Shown in pieces: positions 15,602-26,600 of a DNA stretch of 40,719 nt. Source of the stretch: CAZSWR01 sp964610885 (lineage in GTDB: Bacteria; Bacteroidota; Ignavibacteria; Kapaibacteriales; UBA2268); assembly GCA_964610885.1 (NCBI GenBank), contig CAZSWR010000021.1, positions 1-40,719 on the forward strand, read 5' to 3'. Within the stretch, counting starts at the first letter, position 1, and every line of letters begins with the position of its first letter. The notes beneath the pieces are model-generated. The model saw only the letters and a list, made by a program, of their open reading frames with translations, searched no databases and was not told the DNA's origin. The position numbers were made by a program, and so were the translations under genes.

Positions 15602-16747
15602 TTAGATTTTCTTGAAAATATCGACTAAGTCCAATTTCTCCCAAGCGAATCCCGGGCGGCCAAAGTGGCCATAGGCTGCGGTGTTTCTGAAGACAGGTTT
15701 CCGCAGGTCGAGCCTTTCGATGATGCCTTTGGGCGTCAGGTCGATGTTTTTATTGATGAAGTGCGAGATGGCGTGCGAAGAGATCTTCGACGTGCCGTGC
15801 GTATTCACGTTTATCGAGATGGGCTGGGCCACGCCGATTGCGTACGAAAGCTGAATTGTGCATTCGCGGGCGATTCCAGCGGCCACGATATTCTTGGCCA
15901 GATGGCGCGCGGCGTATGCAGCCGAACGGTCCACCTTGGTGGCGTCTTTGCCTGAGAAAGCTCCGCCGCCGTGGGGTGCCTTGCCGCCGTATGTATCGAC
16001 GATGATTTTGCGGCCGGTGAGGCCAGTGTCGCCGTGCGGGCCACCGATTTCGAAGCGGCCGGTGGGGTTCACGAAGAATTTTGTATTGCCGTCCAAGTAT
16101 TTTTCTGGGATAACTTCGCGGATTGCGTGTTTGATCACGTCTTCGCGGATACGTTCTTGTGTGGCGTCGGGATCGTGCTGCGTGGAGACCACGACAGCGT
16201 CCACGCGCAGCATTTCGCCCGCGTCGGAGTACTCGATCGTAACCTGCGATTTGGCATCGGGGCGCAGGTAGGGCATCAGCTGCGTGTTGTTTTTGCGAAT
16301 TTCGGCCAGTTTCATCACGATTCTGTGCGAATACATGATTGCGGCCGGCATGAGTTCTTCGGTTTCGTTGATTGCATAGCCGAACATCATTCCCTGATCT
16401 CCGGCGCCGCCTGTGTCCACGCCCATGGCGATGTCGTTCGATTGGCGGTTGATAACGTTGATAACGGCGCACGAATCGGCATCGAAGCGGTATTCGGCCT
16501 TTGTGTAGCCTATGTCGCGAATGACGTTTCGGACGATCGTCTGAAGGTCAACGTAGGTATTAGTCGTGATTTCCCCTCCGACGACGATCATGCCCGTCGA
16601 TGCGAAGCACTCGCAAGCCACGCGGCTCATGGGGTCGTCGGCCAGCAGCGCATCGAGCACGGCGTCTGACACCTGGTCGCAGACCTTGTCCGGGTGCCCT
16701 TCCGAGACGGATTCGCTCGTAAAAAGATAAGTTTTGTCGTTTTCCAT
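15602..16747 (-). CDS. metK: S-adenosylmethionine synthetase
   Basis: A 381-residue methionine adenosyltransferase, the enzyme that makes SAM from methionine and ATP; length and motifs are canonical. GHPDKVCD is at 17-24, the ATP hexapeptide region GAGDQGMMFGYA at 114-125, and the glycine-rich phosphate loop GGGAFSGKD at about 255-263, followed by ATKVDRSAAY. It is the last gene of the minus-strand run era, nucleotidyltransferase, lipoprotein, metK, after an 82-base gap that is too short for a SAM riboswitch and shows none of its elements. The SAM product serves, among others, the radical SAM protein encoded in this window. Confidence 0.97.
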   Translation of the reverse strand: MENDKTYLFTSESVSEGHPDKVCDQVSDAVLDALLADDPMSRVACECFASTGMIVVGGEITTNTYVDLQTIVRNVIRDIGYTKAEYRFDADSCAVINVINRQSNDIAMGVDTGGAGDQGMMFGYAINETEELMPAAIMYSHRIVMKLAEIRKNNTQLMPYLRPDAKSQVTIEYSDAGEMLRVDAVVVSTQHDPDATQERIREDVIKHAIREVIPEKYLDGNTKFFVNPTGRFEIGGPHGDTGLTGRKIIVDTYGGKAPHGGGAFSGKDATKVDRSAAYAARHLAKNIVAAGIARECTIQLSYAIGVAQPISINVNTHGTSKISSHAISHFINKNIDLTPKGIIERLDLRKPVFRNTAAYGHFGRPGFAWEKLDLVDIFKKI

Positions 16748-16829
16748 TTTGTCTCCGTTTTATATATTATTCTAATTTGCCGGTTTTGTACCAATCCGAT
16801 ATTAATTGACGGATTGATGCGTATATTGT

Positions 16830-17372
16830 TTAAAACCCTTTTCTGTCAATTTGTATGTCGCCGTAAGTTTGATAGACCGAACCATCGCCCATATAGCGTT
16901 TGACGTAAAGCCTGTATATCCCGTCGGGGAAGAGCACCGTTTTCATATCCTCAGCAAAATGCGGTAGGTTGAAACTGAGTCTATAATATCCTGTATTGAG
17001 ATCGAGTGTTTGGAATCTCTTGAACAAGTGCCCGGGTTTGTCATACAATTCAAAAGTGTAAGTGGCCTGGTAGAAGCTATTAAAGAAAAGTGTCGTTTCG
17101 TATGTGCATGGGTTGGGGTAACACCTCATATGGAACGTAGTATCTGCCTCCGGAATTGTATCGCCTGAAAAACTTATATTCTCGCCGAATAGGACACCGC
17201 TCGGCGCTGTTCCTTTTCCCACGTATTGCCATGGGCGCCAGTCGTCGGTGTCGTACTGATGAATAGTTCCCGTTTCGTCTGTCTTTGTAATACCTGAAAA
17301 TTTGGTATCATCGTCGCCGGAGCAACCGAACAGGAATGCGGCAATCAAAGCGAAATAAATCAAGTTTTTCAT
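16830..17372 (-). CDS. Hypothetical lipoprotein with FlgD/sorting-like beta domain
   Basis: A 180-residue protein with a lipoprotein signal ending FLFGC (Cys17), then an acidic linker. The mature part has CYPNPCTYETTLFF at about 94-107, a TFELYDKPGHLFKRF strand and FPDGIYRLYVKRY. This resembles the FlgD-type Ig-like fold often found at the ends of secreted Bacteroidota proteins (YPNP...T...V.D..G...G.Y.). It probably sits at the outer or inner membrane as a lipid-anchored protein. No enzymatic motif is seen. It lies 29 bases after the nucleotidyltransferase gene, probably in one transcript. Confidence 0.7.
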   Translation of the reverse strand: MKNLIYFALIAAFLFGCSGDDDTKFSGITKTDETGTIHQYDTDDWRPWQYVGKGTAPSGVLFGENISFSGDTIPEADTTFHMRCYPNPCTYETTLFFNSFYQATYTFELYDKPGHLFKRFQTLDLNTGYYRLSFNLPHFAEDMKTVLFPDGIYRLYVKRYMGDGSVYQTYGDIQIDRKGF

Positions 17373-17401
17373 AGACTGTCTCCGAAATTGATATGAATTA
17401 T

Positions 17402-18382
17402 CTACATATAGTTAATTTCACTGGAGTTGCCGACGTTCAGCCGGAGGAAGTTCCCACGCACGACGGCATTGTTGCCGATGATTGAATCCTCGAGTAGCGA
17501 TTGCTGCACTGTGGCGTCGTCGCTGATGATCGAATCGCGCACGACGCTGTCCTCCACGGTAGCGCCATCGGCCACGGTCGTATTCGGCCCAATGACCGAA
17601 CGTATGATTTTGGAATCTTTACCAATATAGACAGGCGGAATAATGACGTTGCCATCGAGCGAATGCACTTTGCCGTTTTTGCCCAACAGGTATCTGTTGG
17701 TTTCGAGCAGAGTCTCGGGCTTGCCGCAATCGTACCAGCCATCGACCGGGAACAGGGCAAATTTGTGTCCTCGCGAGAGCATCATCTCGAGCGCGTCGGT
17801 CAGTTGGAATTCGTCGCGCGTGCGGATGTCGTTGGCAATCATTTCGTCCAGGCAATCGGTGAGCAGTTGCGGGTTGTCGATGTAATACAGCCCGACGATG
17901 GCCAGGTTGGAAACGAACTCCACAGGTTTTTCGACGAATCGGGTGATAATCCCGTTTTCGTCCGGCACGACGACGCCGAAGCGCCTCGGGTCCTCGACGT
18001 ATTTGACTCCGATTGCGGAGTGGTTCTGCGATGATGCGAGCGCCAGGTCGAGGTCGAAAATTGTATCTCCGAGAATAATCATCAGAGGCTCATTTTTGTC
18101 GTATGTGGCGCGGCCGGTCCAGATTGCATGGCCCAATCCGAGCGACTCCTTTTGCGAAACGAAATCTACATCTATCGAGTAATTATCGCGGACATAGTCC
18201 TGGATTAGTTTACCCATATATCCGGTGATGATAGTGGCCTTGCTAATGCCCTGAGCGATAATTGCATCGAGTATGTGGGCGAGTATCGGTTTGCCGGCCA
18301 CGTTAAGAAGTACTTTGGGCAGAGAATATGTATGCGGGCGAAGCCTCGTCCCCACTCCTGCGACAGGTATGACAGCTCTCAT
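17402..18382 (-). CDS. Sugar-phosphate nucleotidyltransferase
   Basis: A 326-residue protein. The N-terminal GT-A nucleotidyltransferase domain has the signature GVGTRLRPHTYSLPKVL at about 9-25, and ILGDTIFD carries the metal aspartate. VVPDENGIITRFVEKP and GWYDCGKPE are further family landmarks. The C-terminal 85 residues show the hexapeptide pattern of a left-handed beta helix (IGPNTTVADGATVEDSVV...). It couples a sugar 1-phosphate with NTP to make an activated sugar such as dTDP-glucose, GDP-mannose or UDP-glucose; which one is not decidable here. It lies 16 bases downstream of era. The product would feed envelope polysaccharide synthesis. Confidence 0.87.
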   Translation of the reverse strand: MRAVIPVAGVGTRLRPHTYSLPKVLLNVAGKPILAHILDAIIAQGISKATIITGYMGKLIQDYVRDNYSIDVDFVSQKESLGLGHAIWTGRATYDKNEPLMIILGDTIFDLDLALASSQNHSAIGVKYVEDPRRFGVVVPDENGIITRFVEKPVEFVSNLAIVGLYYIDNPQLLTDCLDEMIANDIRTRDEFQLTDALEMMLSRGHKFALFPVDGWYDCGKPETLLETNRYLLGKNGKVHSLDGNVIIPPVYIGKDSKIIRSVIGPNTTVADGATVEDSVVRDSIISDDATVQQSLLEDSIIGNNAVVRGNFLRLNVGNSSEINYM

Positions 18383-18398
18383 TTTTCCTCAGCTATTA

Positions 18399-19310
18399 TT
18401 AGTATCCCATATTTTTAAGCATATTTTTGTCTTCGCGCCATTTGCTTCTAACCTTCACGAAGAGTTCCAAATAGACTTCCATTCCTAAATGTTCCTCGAT
18501 AGCGACTCGAGCCTTTTCGCCGATGCGTTTGATGCCCGCGCCGTCCGTGCCGATTAGTATCGTCTTCTGGGATTGGCGTTCCACGATTATGTCCGCGGCG
18601 ATGTACCATTTGCCGTTTGCTCGCTCTTTGAAGTCGGAGATTTGGACTTCGGTGGAGTAAGGAATCTCTTCGCGGTAGTCCATGAAGATTTGTTCGCGGA
18701 CAATTTCGGAAACGAAGAAACGCTCGCTTTGCGTGCTGAGCATCTCGTCGTCGTAGAAGAAAGGACCTTCGGGCAGGTGCTTGGCCAGTGTTTTGATCAG
18801 TTCGTCGGTCTGGGCGTTCTTTATCGCGCTGATTGGGACGATTTCGTCGAAGACCTCGAGCTTGCTTATATCTGCGATGATCGGCAGTACGAATTTCGCT
18901 TGCTGCAACAGGTCGAGTTTGTTGACCACAGCGATTTTGGGCTTTTTCAGGCCACGCAGCAAAGCGATAAATTTTTTCGGGAAGTAATCCTCGGCCGAAA
19001 TGAACCTGTCCGCCGCGATGATGACGGCGACGACGTCCGCTTCGTCGATCGAAGAGGAGACGTAGTCCATCATCTGGCGCTGAAGCTCGTATTTGGGCGA
19101 GAGCATGCCGGGAGTGTCGAGGAAGACTATCTGGACGGCCTCCTCCGAGTATATCCCAAGGACACGTTTCCTGGTGGTCTGCGGCTTGGGCGTAACGATT
19201 GAAAGCTTGGCGCCAACCAAAGAATTCATCAATGTCGATTTCCCAGCGTTCGGTTTGCCGACGATTGCCACGTAGCCGGCGCGAGTTTTTATATTTTCTT
19301 GATTCTGCAA
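18399..19310 (-). CDS. era: GTPase Era
   Basis: A 303-residue Era, the essential GTPase that binds the 3' end of 16S rRNA in 30S maturation. G1 is GKPNAGKS at 18-25, switch I TTRKRVLGI, G3 DTPG at 65-68, and G4 NKLD at 130-133. A C-terminal KH domain carries GTDGAGIKRIGEKAR. The start is taken as TTG at 19310, because the first downstream Met (MNSLVG) falls within the GTP-binding domain and no ATG lies upstream in frame. It heads a four-gene minus-strand run with short gaps. Confidence 0.96.
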   Translation of the reverse strand: MQNQENIKTRAGYVAIVGKPNAGKSTLMNSLVGAKLSIVTPKPQTTRKRVLGIYSEEAVQIVFLDTPGMLSPKYELQRQMMDYVSSSIDEADVVAVIIAADRFISAEDYFPKKFIALLRGLKKPKIAVVNKLDLLQQAKFVLPIIADISKLEVFDEIVPISAIKNAQTDELIKTLAKHLPEGPFFYDDEMLSTQSERFFVSEIVREQIFMDYREEIPYSTEVQISDFKERANGKWYIAADIIVERQSQKTILIGTDGAGIKRIGEKARVAIEEHLGMEVYLELFVKVRSKWREDKNMLKNMGY

Positions 19311-19388
19311 ATTGCAACCGGTAATAATAATTAAATCAGTATTTGCCTATGCTTGGCATTGGGCTAAAAATAGCAATGGGGAGAGCGC

Positions 19389-19401
19389 ACCGCAGCGCGG
19401 T
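19389..19401. repeat. Single triloop mini-hairpin ACCGC-AGC-GCGGT
   Basis: A 5-bp stem with a triloop in the 122-base gap between era and DUF3098. Its stem is the same as two elements in the 32775-32897 array, but its flanks lack the TGTT box of that family, so membership is uncertain. Confidence 0.3.
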
Positions 19402-19432
19402 TCTGCCCTCAATCAGTTCGTGGAAATGGCAA

Positions 19433-19750
19433 TTAGTCTTGCTGTTCGGCATCTTTGCGAACGAAACGCTTCAAAATTCCGTAAGGAATGATCACGCAGT
19501 AGCCAAGCATAAGAATTATCGGGGCAACGACGATCACAAGGGGGCTGTTCCATTTTGCATTGTCGAGCAGGGCCGGTTCTTCGGTAACACCTGTGCCCAT
19601 CAGCAAATAGCCGACAATGATGAACAAGATACCGACGCCGATAATGATGAAATTATTCTTTTCGAGCGGGAACTTCCAATTTGCGGGCGCAATTGATGTG
19701 CTTCTTGCCGGTTTCCCGATCTCCCTTTTCGGAGCAACTGTCTTTGTCAT
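19433..19750 (-). CDS. DUF3098 family membrane protein
   Basis: A 105-residue protein with a charged N-terminus, WKFPLEKNNF just before the first membrane helix (about 34-52), a short loop, and a second helix (about 70-92) running into GILKRFVRKD. This matches DUF3098, a small inner-membrane family largely confined to Bacteroidota and relatives, commonly encoded near ftsX/uppP. Its function is unknown. Here it stands alone, 122 bases upstream of era on the same strand. The 204 bases upstream, to the divergent reductase gene, are A+T-rich with no clear promoter. Confidence 0.8.
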   Translation of the reverse strand: MTKTVAPKREIGKPARSTSIAPANWKFPLEKNNFIIIGVGILFIIVGYLLMGTGVTEEPALLDNAKWNSPLVIVVAPIILMLGYCVIIPYGILKRFVRKDAEQQD

Positions 19751-19954
19751 AGTTTTCGTTAAGTAGTTGTTTTAAAATACTTTAATCGTTGATTGGCAAA
19801 ACGCTAAAACCTTCAATAGCAACTCTCGGCTGAATTGAGTAGATATTATGGCATTTCGCACCATTCAAATTTAAACAATATTTGATAATTATAAAAAAAT
19901 TATTAGATTAAAGTATGTGCGCGATGCACTTTTTGCAATTAATAAAACTTGATT

Positions 19955-20422
19955 ATGTTTGACACCGAAAAATTACCTGTCGAAGAGCTGATTTCCGGCG
20001 AAAGGAATATCATAGCCAACACTGCAAATATCGCCGCCTTGATATATTCATCGTGGGCAGACGTGAATTGGGCCGGATTCTATTTCCTTTCCGGCGATGA
20101 ATTGGTGCTGGGGCCGTTCCAAGGCAAACCGGCCTGCATACGAATTCCCATGGGGAAAGGCGTCTGCGGCGCTGCTGCCAAAATGCGCAAAACCATTATC
20201 GTGGACGACGTGGAAACCTTCCCCGGGCATATCGCTTGCGACCCGCATTCGGTTTCGGAGATGGTGGTCCCGATCGTTGCCTCCGGCCATCTCGTCGGCG
20301 TCATCGACCTGGACAGCCCGATCCACAAACGCTTCACTGAAATTGAAAAGAAAGAAATCGAACGCATCGCCCAGATCATTGGCGAGCAATGCGACTTCTC
20401 CTCTTTGGAAATGTATTACTAA
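19955..20422 (+). CDS. msrC: Free methionine-(R)-sulfoxide reductase (GAF domain)
   Basis: A 155-residue single GAF-domain enzyme that reduces free L-methionine-(R)-sulfoxide. The three cysteines of the family are kept with the E. coli YebR/MsrC spacing: Cys61 (CIRIPMGKG), Cys71 (GVCGAA) and Cys95 (GHIACDPHS). VNWAGFYF and GVIDLDSP complete the fold. The in-frame TTG at 19949 gives two more residues, but the ATG at 19955 is the more natural start. It converges with the giant kinase gene; the gap holds repeats and an 18-bp inverted repeat. It is a stand-alone repair gene. Confidence 0.92.
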   Translation: MFDTEKLPVEELISGERNIIANTANIAALIYSSWADVNWAGFYFLSGDELVLGPFQGKPACIRIPMGKGVCGAAAKMRKTIIVDDVETFPGHIACDPHSVSEMVVPIVASGHLVGVIDLDSPIHKRFTEIEKKEIERIAQIIGEQCDFSSLEMYY

Positions 20423-20440
20423 ACTGTGAAGACGTTTTTT

Positions 20441-20476
20441 CAAGTACAAAGTTGAAAGTAACAAGTTGCAAGTAGA
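20441..20476. repeat. 36-bp dispersed repeat, copy 1
   Basis: A 36-base stretch built on AAAGTTGAAAG and CAAGTTGCAAGTAGA. It matches 40608-40643 at 33 of 36 positions by eye. A degenerate third version lies near 40496-40532. It is non-coding. Confidence 0.65.
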
Positions 20477-20482
20477 GAATCA

Positions 20483-20521
20483 TATAGTCATACTACCATT
20501 CTAAATGGTAGTATGACTATA
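20483..20521. repeat. Perfect 18-bp inverted repeat between convergent genes
   Basis: TATAGTCATACTACCATT (20483-20500) and its exact complement (20504-20521) are separated by CTA. It lies between the converging msrC-like and kinase genes, so it could act as a bidirectional terminator. It is not GC-rich and lacks T tracts, which also fits the end of a small mobile element. Confidence 0.6.
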
Positions 20522-20621
20522 AACACTAACTAAGTAATTGATATATAAAGAGATATGATGACTCTCCAGCCAAGCAATTATCACATCAACTAATCAAAGT
20601 TCAAATGCCGAAATGCTGTGG

Positions 20622-23600
20622 CTAATTCTTTGGGATCTTCACGGCAAAGGTTGTACCCTCGCCCAACTGGCTTTTCACCTTAATATCCCCGCCGAGCGCG
20701 TCCAGGCATCGTTTGACGATCGACAGGCCAAGCCCGGTGCCTTGTTTCGTGCTGATATTTTTCCCGCGGTGGAACGGCTCGAAGAGCATTTTCTTGTCTT
20801 CGGCCGCGATTCCGATGCCTTCGTCCTTGACCGTGAACGAGTATTCGGATTTTCGCGTCAGGAATGACACTTTGATATTCGTTCCCTTGTCGGAATATTT
20901 GACGGCGTTCGACAGCAGGTTCGTCATCACTTGCCTGAGCAGTTTCTCGTCTGCCCGAGCGATGCAGGAGTCCGCATTGGACGAGAACTCGATTTGGTGG
21001 CCTTCTTTGTCTGCCATTTTGATTTCGTCGATAATTCGTTTCCACAGCCCGACCACGTCCAATTCCGATTGCACCAGCGTAAGCTTTCCGGCCTCGCTTT
21101 TCCCGATCAGCAGCACTTCCTCGAGCAGCGAAGTCATGCCCTTGATCGCGACGCGAATTTTGTCCAGGAAGTCATTGAAATCCTCCCTCCGAGAGCCCTC
21201 GTAGAGCTTCTCGATGATGTATGTGGAGTTCAGAATCACCGTGAGCGGCGTACGGTATTCGTGCGAGATCATGGACATGAACCGAGTTTTTAACTCGCCG
21301 AGTTCCTTTTCCTTTTCGAGAGCGAGCGCGATATTTTCTTTCGCCTCGTAGAGTTCCTCTTGGGTGCGTTTTCTCTCTTCGTTCTCGTATTTCAGCTCTT
21401 CGAGTGCGTTCTCGAGCTGCATAGTCCTCTCGATCACCCGCTGTTCCAATTCGTTGTTCAGCCTGCGGATTTGCTCTTCGGCCTGTTTCCGCTCGGTAAT
21501 GTCTTGCATGGTACCGTTAATCGAAATGGGCGCTCCGTCTTTGTCGGTGATTATTTCGCCTTGGAAATGGACGTGCCGAATCGACCCGTCTTTCCGATTG
21601 ATCCTGTAATCCAGTGTATATGGCTCTTTAGTTTCGATTGCGCGAGAAATTGCATCCCTGACGAGGGCGACATCCTTTTTGTGGAGCAATTTCCAGAAGG
21701 CTTGCTGGCAATCGGGGAAGTCGAATTTCGTGAGGCCATAGATTCTGTAAATCTCGTCCGACCAAACCAGCTGTTGGTTGATCAGCGACAGGTTCCAGCT
21801 GCCCACGTGCGCGATTCTCTGGGCCTCGGCCAGGTTGCGTTCGCTTTCGCGGAGGGCTTCGGTGGCCATTTTGGCTTCTGTAATGTCTTCGTTGACGCCG
21901 TCGAAGTAATCGATGTCGCCATCGTCGTTCAGGACAATCGTGAACGTGTCCCTTACCCAAATAATGTGTCCGGTCTTCGTTCGGAGTTGCAATTCCTGGC
22001 TCACGATCCCGGCCGGAGAGTATCGCCACGCCTCGAGGAGTTTGTCTGTGTCCCTTTCGCCGACGATAATGTCGCCCGGACTCATTTTGTAAACCTCTTC
22101 GGGCGAGGAATACCCCAAAATCCTTGCGAACGAAGGATTCACGTATATTATTCGGCCGTCTCTGGTGGAGCGGTAAACAGCGACAGGCAGCCTTTCCGTC
22201 AGTGTTCGGTATTGCAATTCGCTCTGGCGCAGCAATTGTTCGATTCGCTTCCTTTCGAGGGCAATCGCAATTTGCTCGGAAATATATCCTAAGATTTTCA
22301 GGTCATTTTCCGAAAGTGCGTCTTCGCTTTCGTAGTTCTGGACGACGACCGCGCCGATGACGTTATCGCGGATCTTCAGCGGCACGCCCAACCATACCTT
22401 GGCCGGCACTCCGAAGGATTCGACCTTGCCTTCGGTTTTCAACTGTTCGATGTCGTTCTGTGTCAGCCGGGCGGATATGTCGTTTTTGATAACGTAGGAA
22501 GTAAGGGTTTTTCCAGCGGGGAAGGTGCGGTCGGGGTCTTCTTCGTCCGCATAGAATGGCAGCGTGATCGTATCGGTTTCTTTTTCGTAGAAAGCGATAA
22601 AGAAATTTCGAGTATCGATAATTTTGCTAAGGTTCGACTGGATCGCTGCCGACAGCTCGTCGAGGTCTTCGGACGTATTCGTTGCGGTAGCGATTTCGTA
22701 AACGATTTCCTGAAGGAGCATCGATTTGCGTCTGTCGGTAATGTCGGAAACCATGAAGAGATACCTGATGATATTGCCATCGTCGTCTCTGATGGGCGTG
22801 CCCATCACCCAGCCGGATATGGTCTTGCCGTTTTTGGCTTTGAAACCAATTTCGTAGTGCGGAATGGTATGGCCTTCGTTCCTTTGGGCGAAAATCTGGC
22901 GCATTTTTATCAGGTTCGGTTTATCGACGAAAGGCAAGTCGAGCACGTTCGAGCCGACAAATTCCTCTTCGTATTGTAACCATTCGCGAATTTTATCATT
23001 ATGCTCGAGGATATATCCATCGGGATCCACGAGCAGGATGCTTTCCGGCGAAAGCTCGAAAATGCTGCGGTATTTTTCTTCATTAGCGCGAAGCGCCTCT
23101 TCTGTCCGTAGCCTTTCGGTAATGTCCGTCATAAATCCTTCGATAGCGGCCGGAGCGCCAGACGAATCGCTAACCACTTGTCCCTGCTCCCATATCCATT
23201 TCTCTTCGTTCTGAGCAGTGATGATTCTATAGAATAGCTTGAGCGTGGAGAAATCCGAAGCGGAATGGTTAATCACGTCGAGCACATTTTTCCTGTCCTC
23301 GGGGTGGATGATGTCTGCCCAATTGATTGTCATTCCGAGCGTCAGGTCTGCTGGCGAATATCCCGAGACAGGGATACAGCCGCTGCTTACGAATTCCATT
23401 GTCCGGTTTTCGTCGATGCGCGAACGGTACGCCACGCCCGGCAGGTTGGCCATTAGGGTCGAAAGCATGCGTTGGCTTTCGACGAGCGCCACCTCTGCGC
23501 TGCGTTTTTCGGTTACGTCTTGGATCGTCCCGACGAACCTGTGGCCGGTCTCGTCGTCGGTCAGGATGCCGACCACTCGCAGTATCCTTGGTGAATTGTC

Positions 23601-26600
23601 TGACTTCTTCCGAATACCCATGTGGAAATCCACATCGCCGGACTTTTGCAATAGCAGATTGTTCTCGAAAGTGGCCATTTCCGAATCGGGAATAAACGAC
23701 AATAGCTCGTCGAAAGGTATTGTGTTGCCTGTCTTTTCAAAACCGCCGATTCTGTATGCTTCGTCCGATGCGCTCACCACACGGTTAGTGAAATCTATTT
23801 CGATATTGCCGACGTGCGCCACGGCCTGAGCCAAGAGCAGCCGTTGCTCGCTTTTCCGAAGCAAGCTCTCCTGCTTGTATTGTTTCGAAACGTCCCGGAA
23901 GACCATCACCACCCCAAGCACTGCGCCCAAGTTCGATTTGATCGGTGCTGCGCTGTCGGCGATTTGGTAGCGTTTGCCGGTTTTCGAAACCAATTCTGTA
24001 TGGTTTGCCAGTCCGACAATCTGCCCTGTTTGTATCACGTTTTCGACCGGGTTCGTGGCCGGTGCACCGGTCAGCGCATTAAATATCTGGAACACTTCCA
24101 AAAGGGGCCTACCGGCGGCCTCGTCGCGGGAGTATTCGGTTAGAGCTTCGGCAATGGGGTTCATCCTCGTTACTTTGCCATCGGCATCGGTAACAATCAC
24201 CGCATCGCCAATCGAATCGAGCGTTACCGAAAGGTTGTCGTTGCTCAGCTGAAGTGTTTCCTCGGCCCGGCGCAGGCTTGCGTTCGTGCGGGCCAGCTTC
24301 AGATTGTTGTATCCCATCAGGGCAATCTCTTTGCTCATTATGTCCAGCAGCCCAAGCACGTTGTTGAACTGCTCTTCGCTCATATTGAAAGTGATTTCCT
24401 CGTAGCTTTCAGCAAGGTCGTCCTCCGGGTATCCAATTTCGCGGGCATATTTGCGGATTTGGTCTATATTCGTAACTTGTGCGTTCGTCTGGCCGATCAT
24501 CCAGATGGCCACTGGCCTTCCGGCCACAATAATCGGCACGCCTCCGTCGAGGAATCCGCAGCTGAGGCACGGGCTGGCCACAGGGCGACCGGTCGCGATT
24601 GCAGTTTCGCCTATATATTTATCCGATTTGAAACACTGGCTGCGGCCTTTCTCGGTGGTGCGCACCTTCAGGCAGACGGAACTGAAATTGCTCGGTGTGG
24701 TGAGCGGCACGCCGTTAATATCCGTGATCACAGACGCAACCGCCGAAGATAGGGCGAAATTGTCCTGAATCTGTTGCAAAGTGTTGATATCGACGAGGTC
24801 GAGCAGTCCGAAGTCTTCCGGGTCTTCGCCGGGGGACATAATCGAATCGAGACGGAGTTTCAATTTGTTCTCATTCTTCTTAAGAGCCTCTTCCGCCTTT
24901 TTCAGTTCGGTTATATCCTCCTGAATCATTATTCCGCCGGCGACTTCGCCATTTCGCAAAACCGGTACGCCACGGACATTGACCCATCCCGGATCGCCAC
25001 CCATGAACTCCGGCACGAAGACGTTCTTCAAATCGATCGTTTCGCCTTTCAGAATATCGAGCAGATTCTCGTTGATTCCCGAATAGAGGTTCGATTTAAT
25101 GTCCGTGATCCTTTTCCCCATATAAAACTCTTTGCCGACCACGCCTCTCGAGAATTTTTCGATATGGTAATCATTAATGAATTGAATAATACCATATTTG
25201 TCGAAAGAAATAATCGAAACAGGAGATTTCTCGGCAAGCATCATGAACCGTTCTTGCGACACCCTGAGGGCTTCGAGCGCAGATCGTTCTTCGCTGGTGT
25301 CGATCATCAAAATGTATTGCCACGAATGTCCCGACTGGGAATTGAGTGTTTTTCTAATTGTTTTGAACCAATGCAGTTCGCCATTCGAAAGCCGGAAGAC
25401 TGTTTCTGCCATCGAATCGGCCGATTTCGCGAATTCTTCCGGGTTGCCATCGGCCAGATGTTCGCCCAGGAAGGAATCCTCGTTCATGCCGATAGGCGAT
25501 TGGCCGGCATTGGAAAAAGCATCCTTGAACGCCTGGTTGCTTTGTACGATTATCCGATCGGAATCCACGGTATAAATACAATTGGGTGTGGTGTCGAGCA
25601 AGAGGGAAAGGAACTCTTCATTGTCCCGGAGGGCTTGTTCGGCAATTTTCCGTTCCTTGATATTGTACCAAGCGGCATGAATCAAGTTTTCGCCCTTGAT
25701 TCTGATCAGCGTAAGGTTAACTTCGATGGGCGATTTTTCGCCTGTGGAAAGTTGGATTGTCCACTCGAATCGTGCGTTGCCCTCTCGGGCCGTTTTGTCC
25801 AGCATCAGAAGCATTTTCGCAACCGAAGGCATGCCGTCCGGCTGCTTCGTTGGGGCCAGTTCGGCAGGGGTTTTGCCGATAATATCTGCTTTCGAATCGT
25901 ATTTCAATAGCTCGGCGGCTTGGTCGCTACATTCGATGATTAAACTATCCTTGATGAGCAGGTTGCCATCGCCGGTTTTATCGAAAAGGATTTGGAGCGT
26001 TTTCTGGCTGTCCAAAATTTCTTGGTCTTGCTTCCTTTTTTCGGTAACGTCGCGAATAACGGTGAAAATGAATTCGTTTTGGTTTTCGACGACACGCGAG
26101 AAACTGACTTCGGCCTCGAACCGAACGCCATCACGGCGGACGAACAACCAGTCGAAGCTGGTGCTGCCGAAAGCAATTGTATTCTCGACGTGCTGGCGCA
26201 GGGCCTCGCTAATGGATTTGCCGTCTGGAGAAGCGGATGCCGACAGGGATATGAAATTCTTTTCGAGCAATACAGTGCGCGAATACCCGAATAGCTCTAA
26301 GGCTTTTTTGTTGCAATCGACGAAACTTCCCTCGAAGACAACTAAAACCGCCTCGTAGGCATTCTCGAATATCGAACGGTATTTCGATTCGCTTTCGATC
26401 AGCTTCCGTTCATTTTTCTTGATTTCTGTAAGGTCCACCAAAGTCCCACGAAACCCTACAGTAGCGCCATTTTTGATGACAGGGCTGGACACAATTCGTA
26501 CCGGAAATAGAGTGCCATCTAATTTTCGGCCCACGTATTCGCGGCTGTGTATGCCGCCCTTTTGGGCGACCTTCTGCATATTGGTGGCAGCGTCCTTCTT

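Noticed and set aside
16748..16829. SAM riboswitch upstream of metK
   Set aside because: The gap is only 82 bases and lacks the helices expected of SAM riboswitch classes; metK also looks cotranscribed with upstream genes.
19949..19954. TTG start for the methionine sulfoxide reductase
   Set aside because: It adds only two residues before a normal ATG at 19955, with no better ribosome site.
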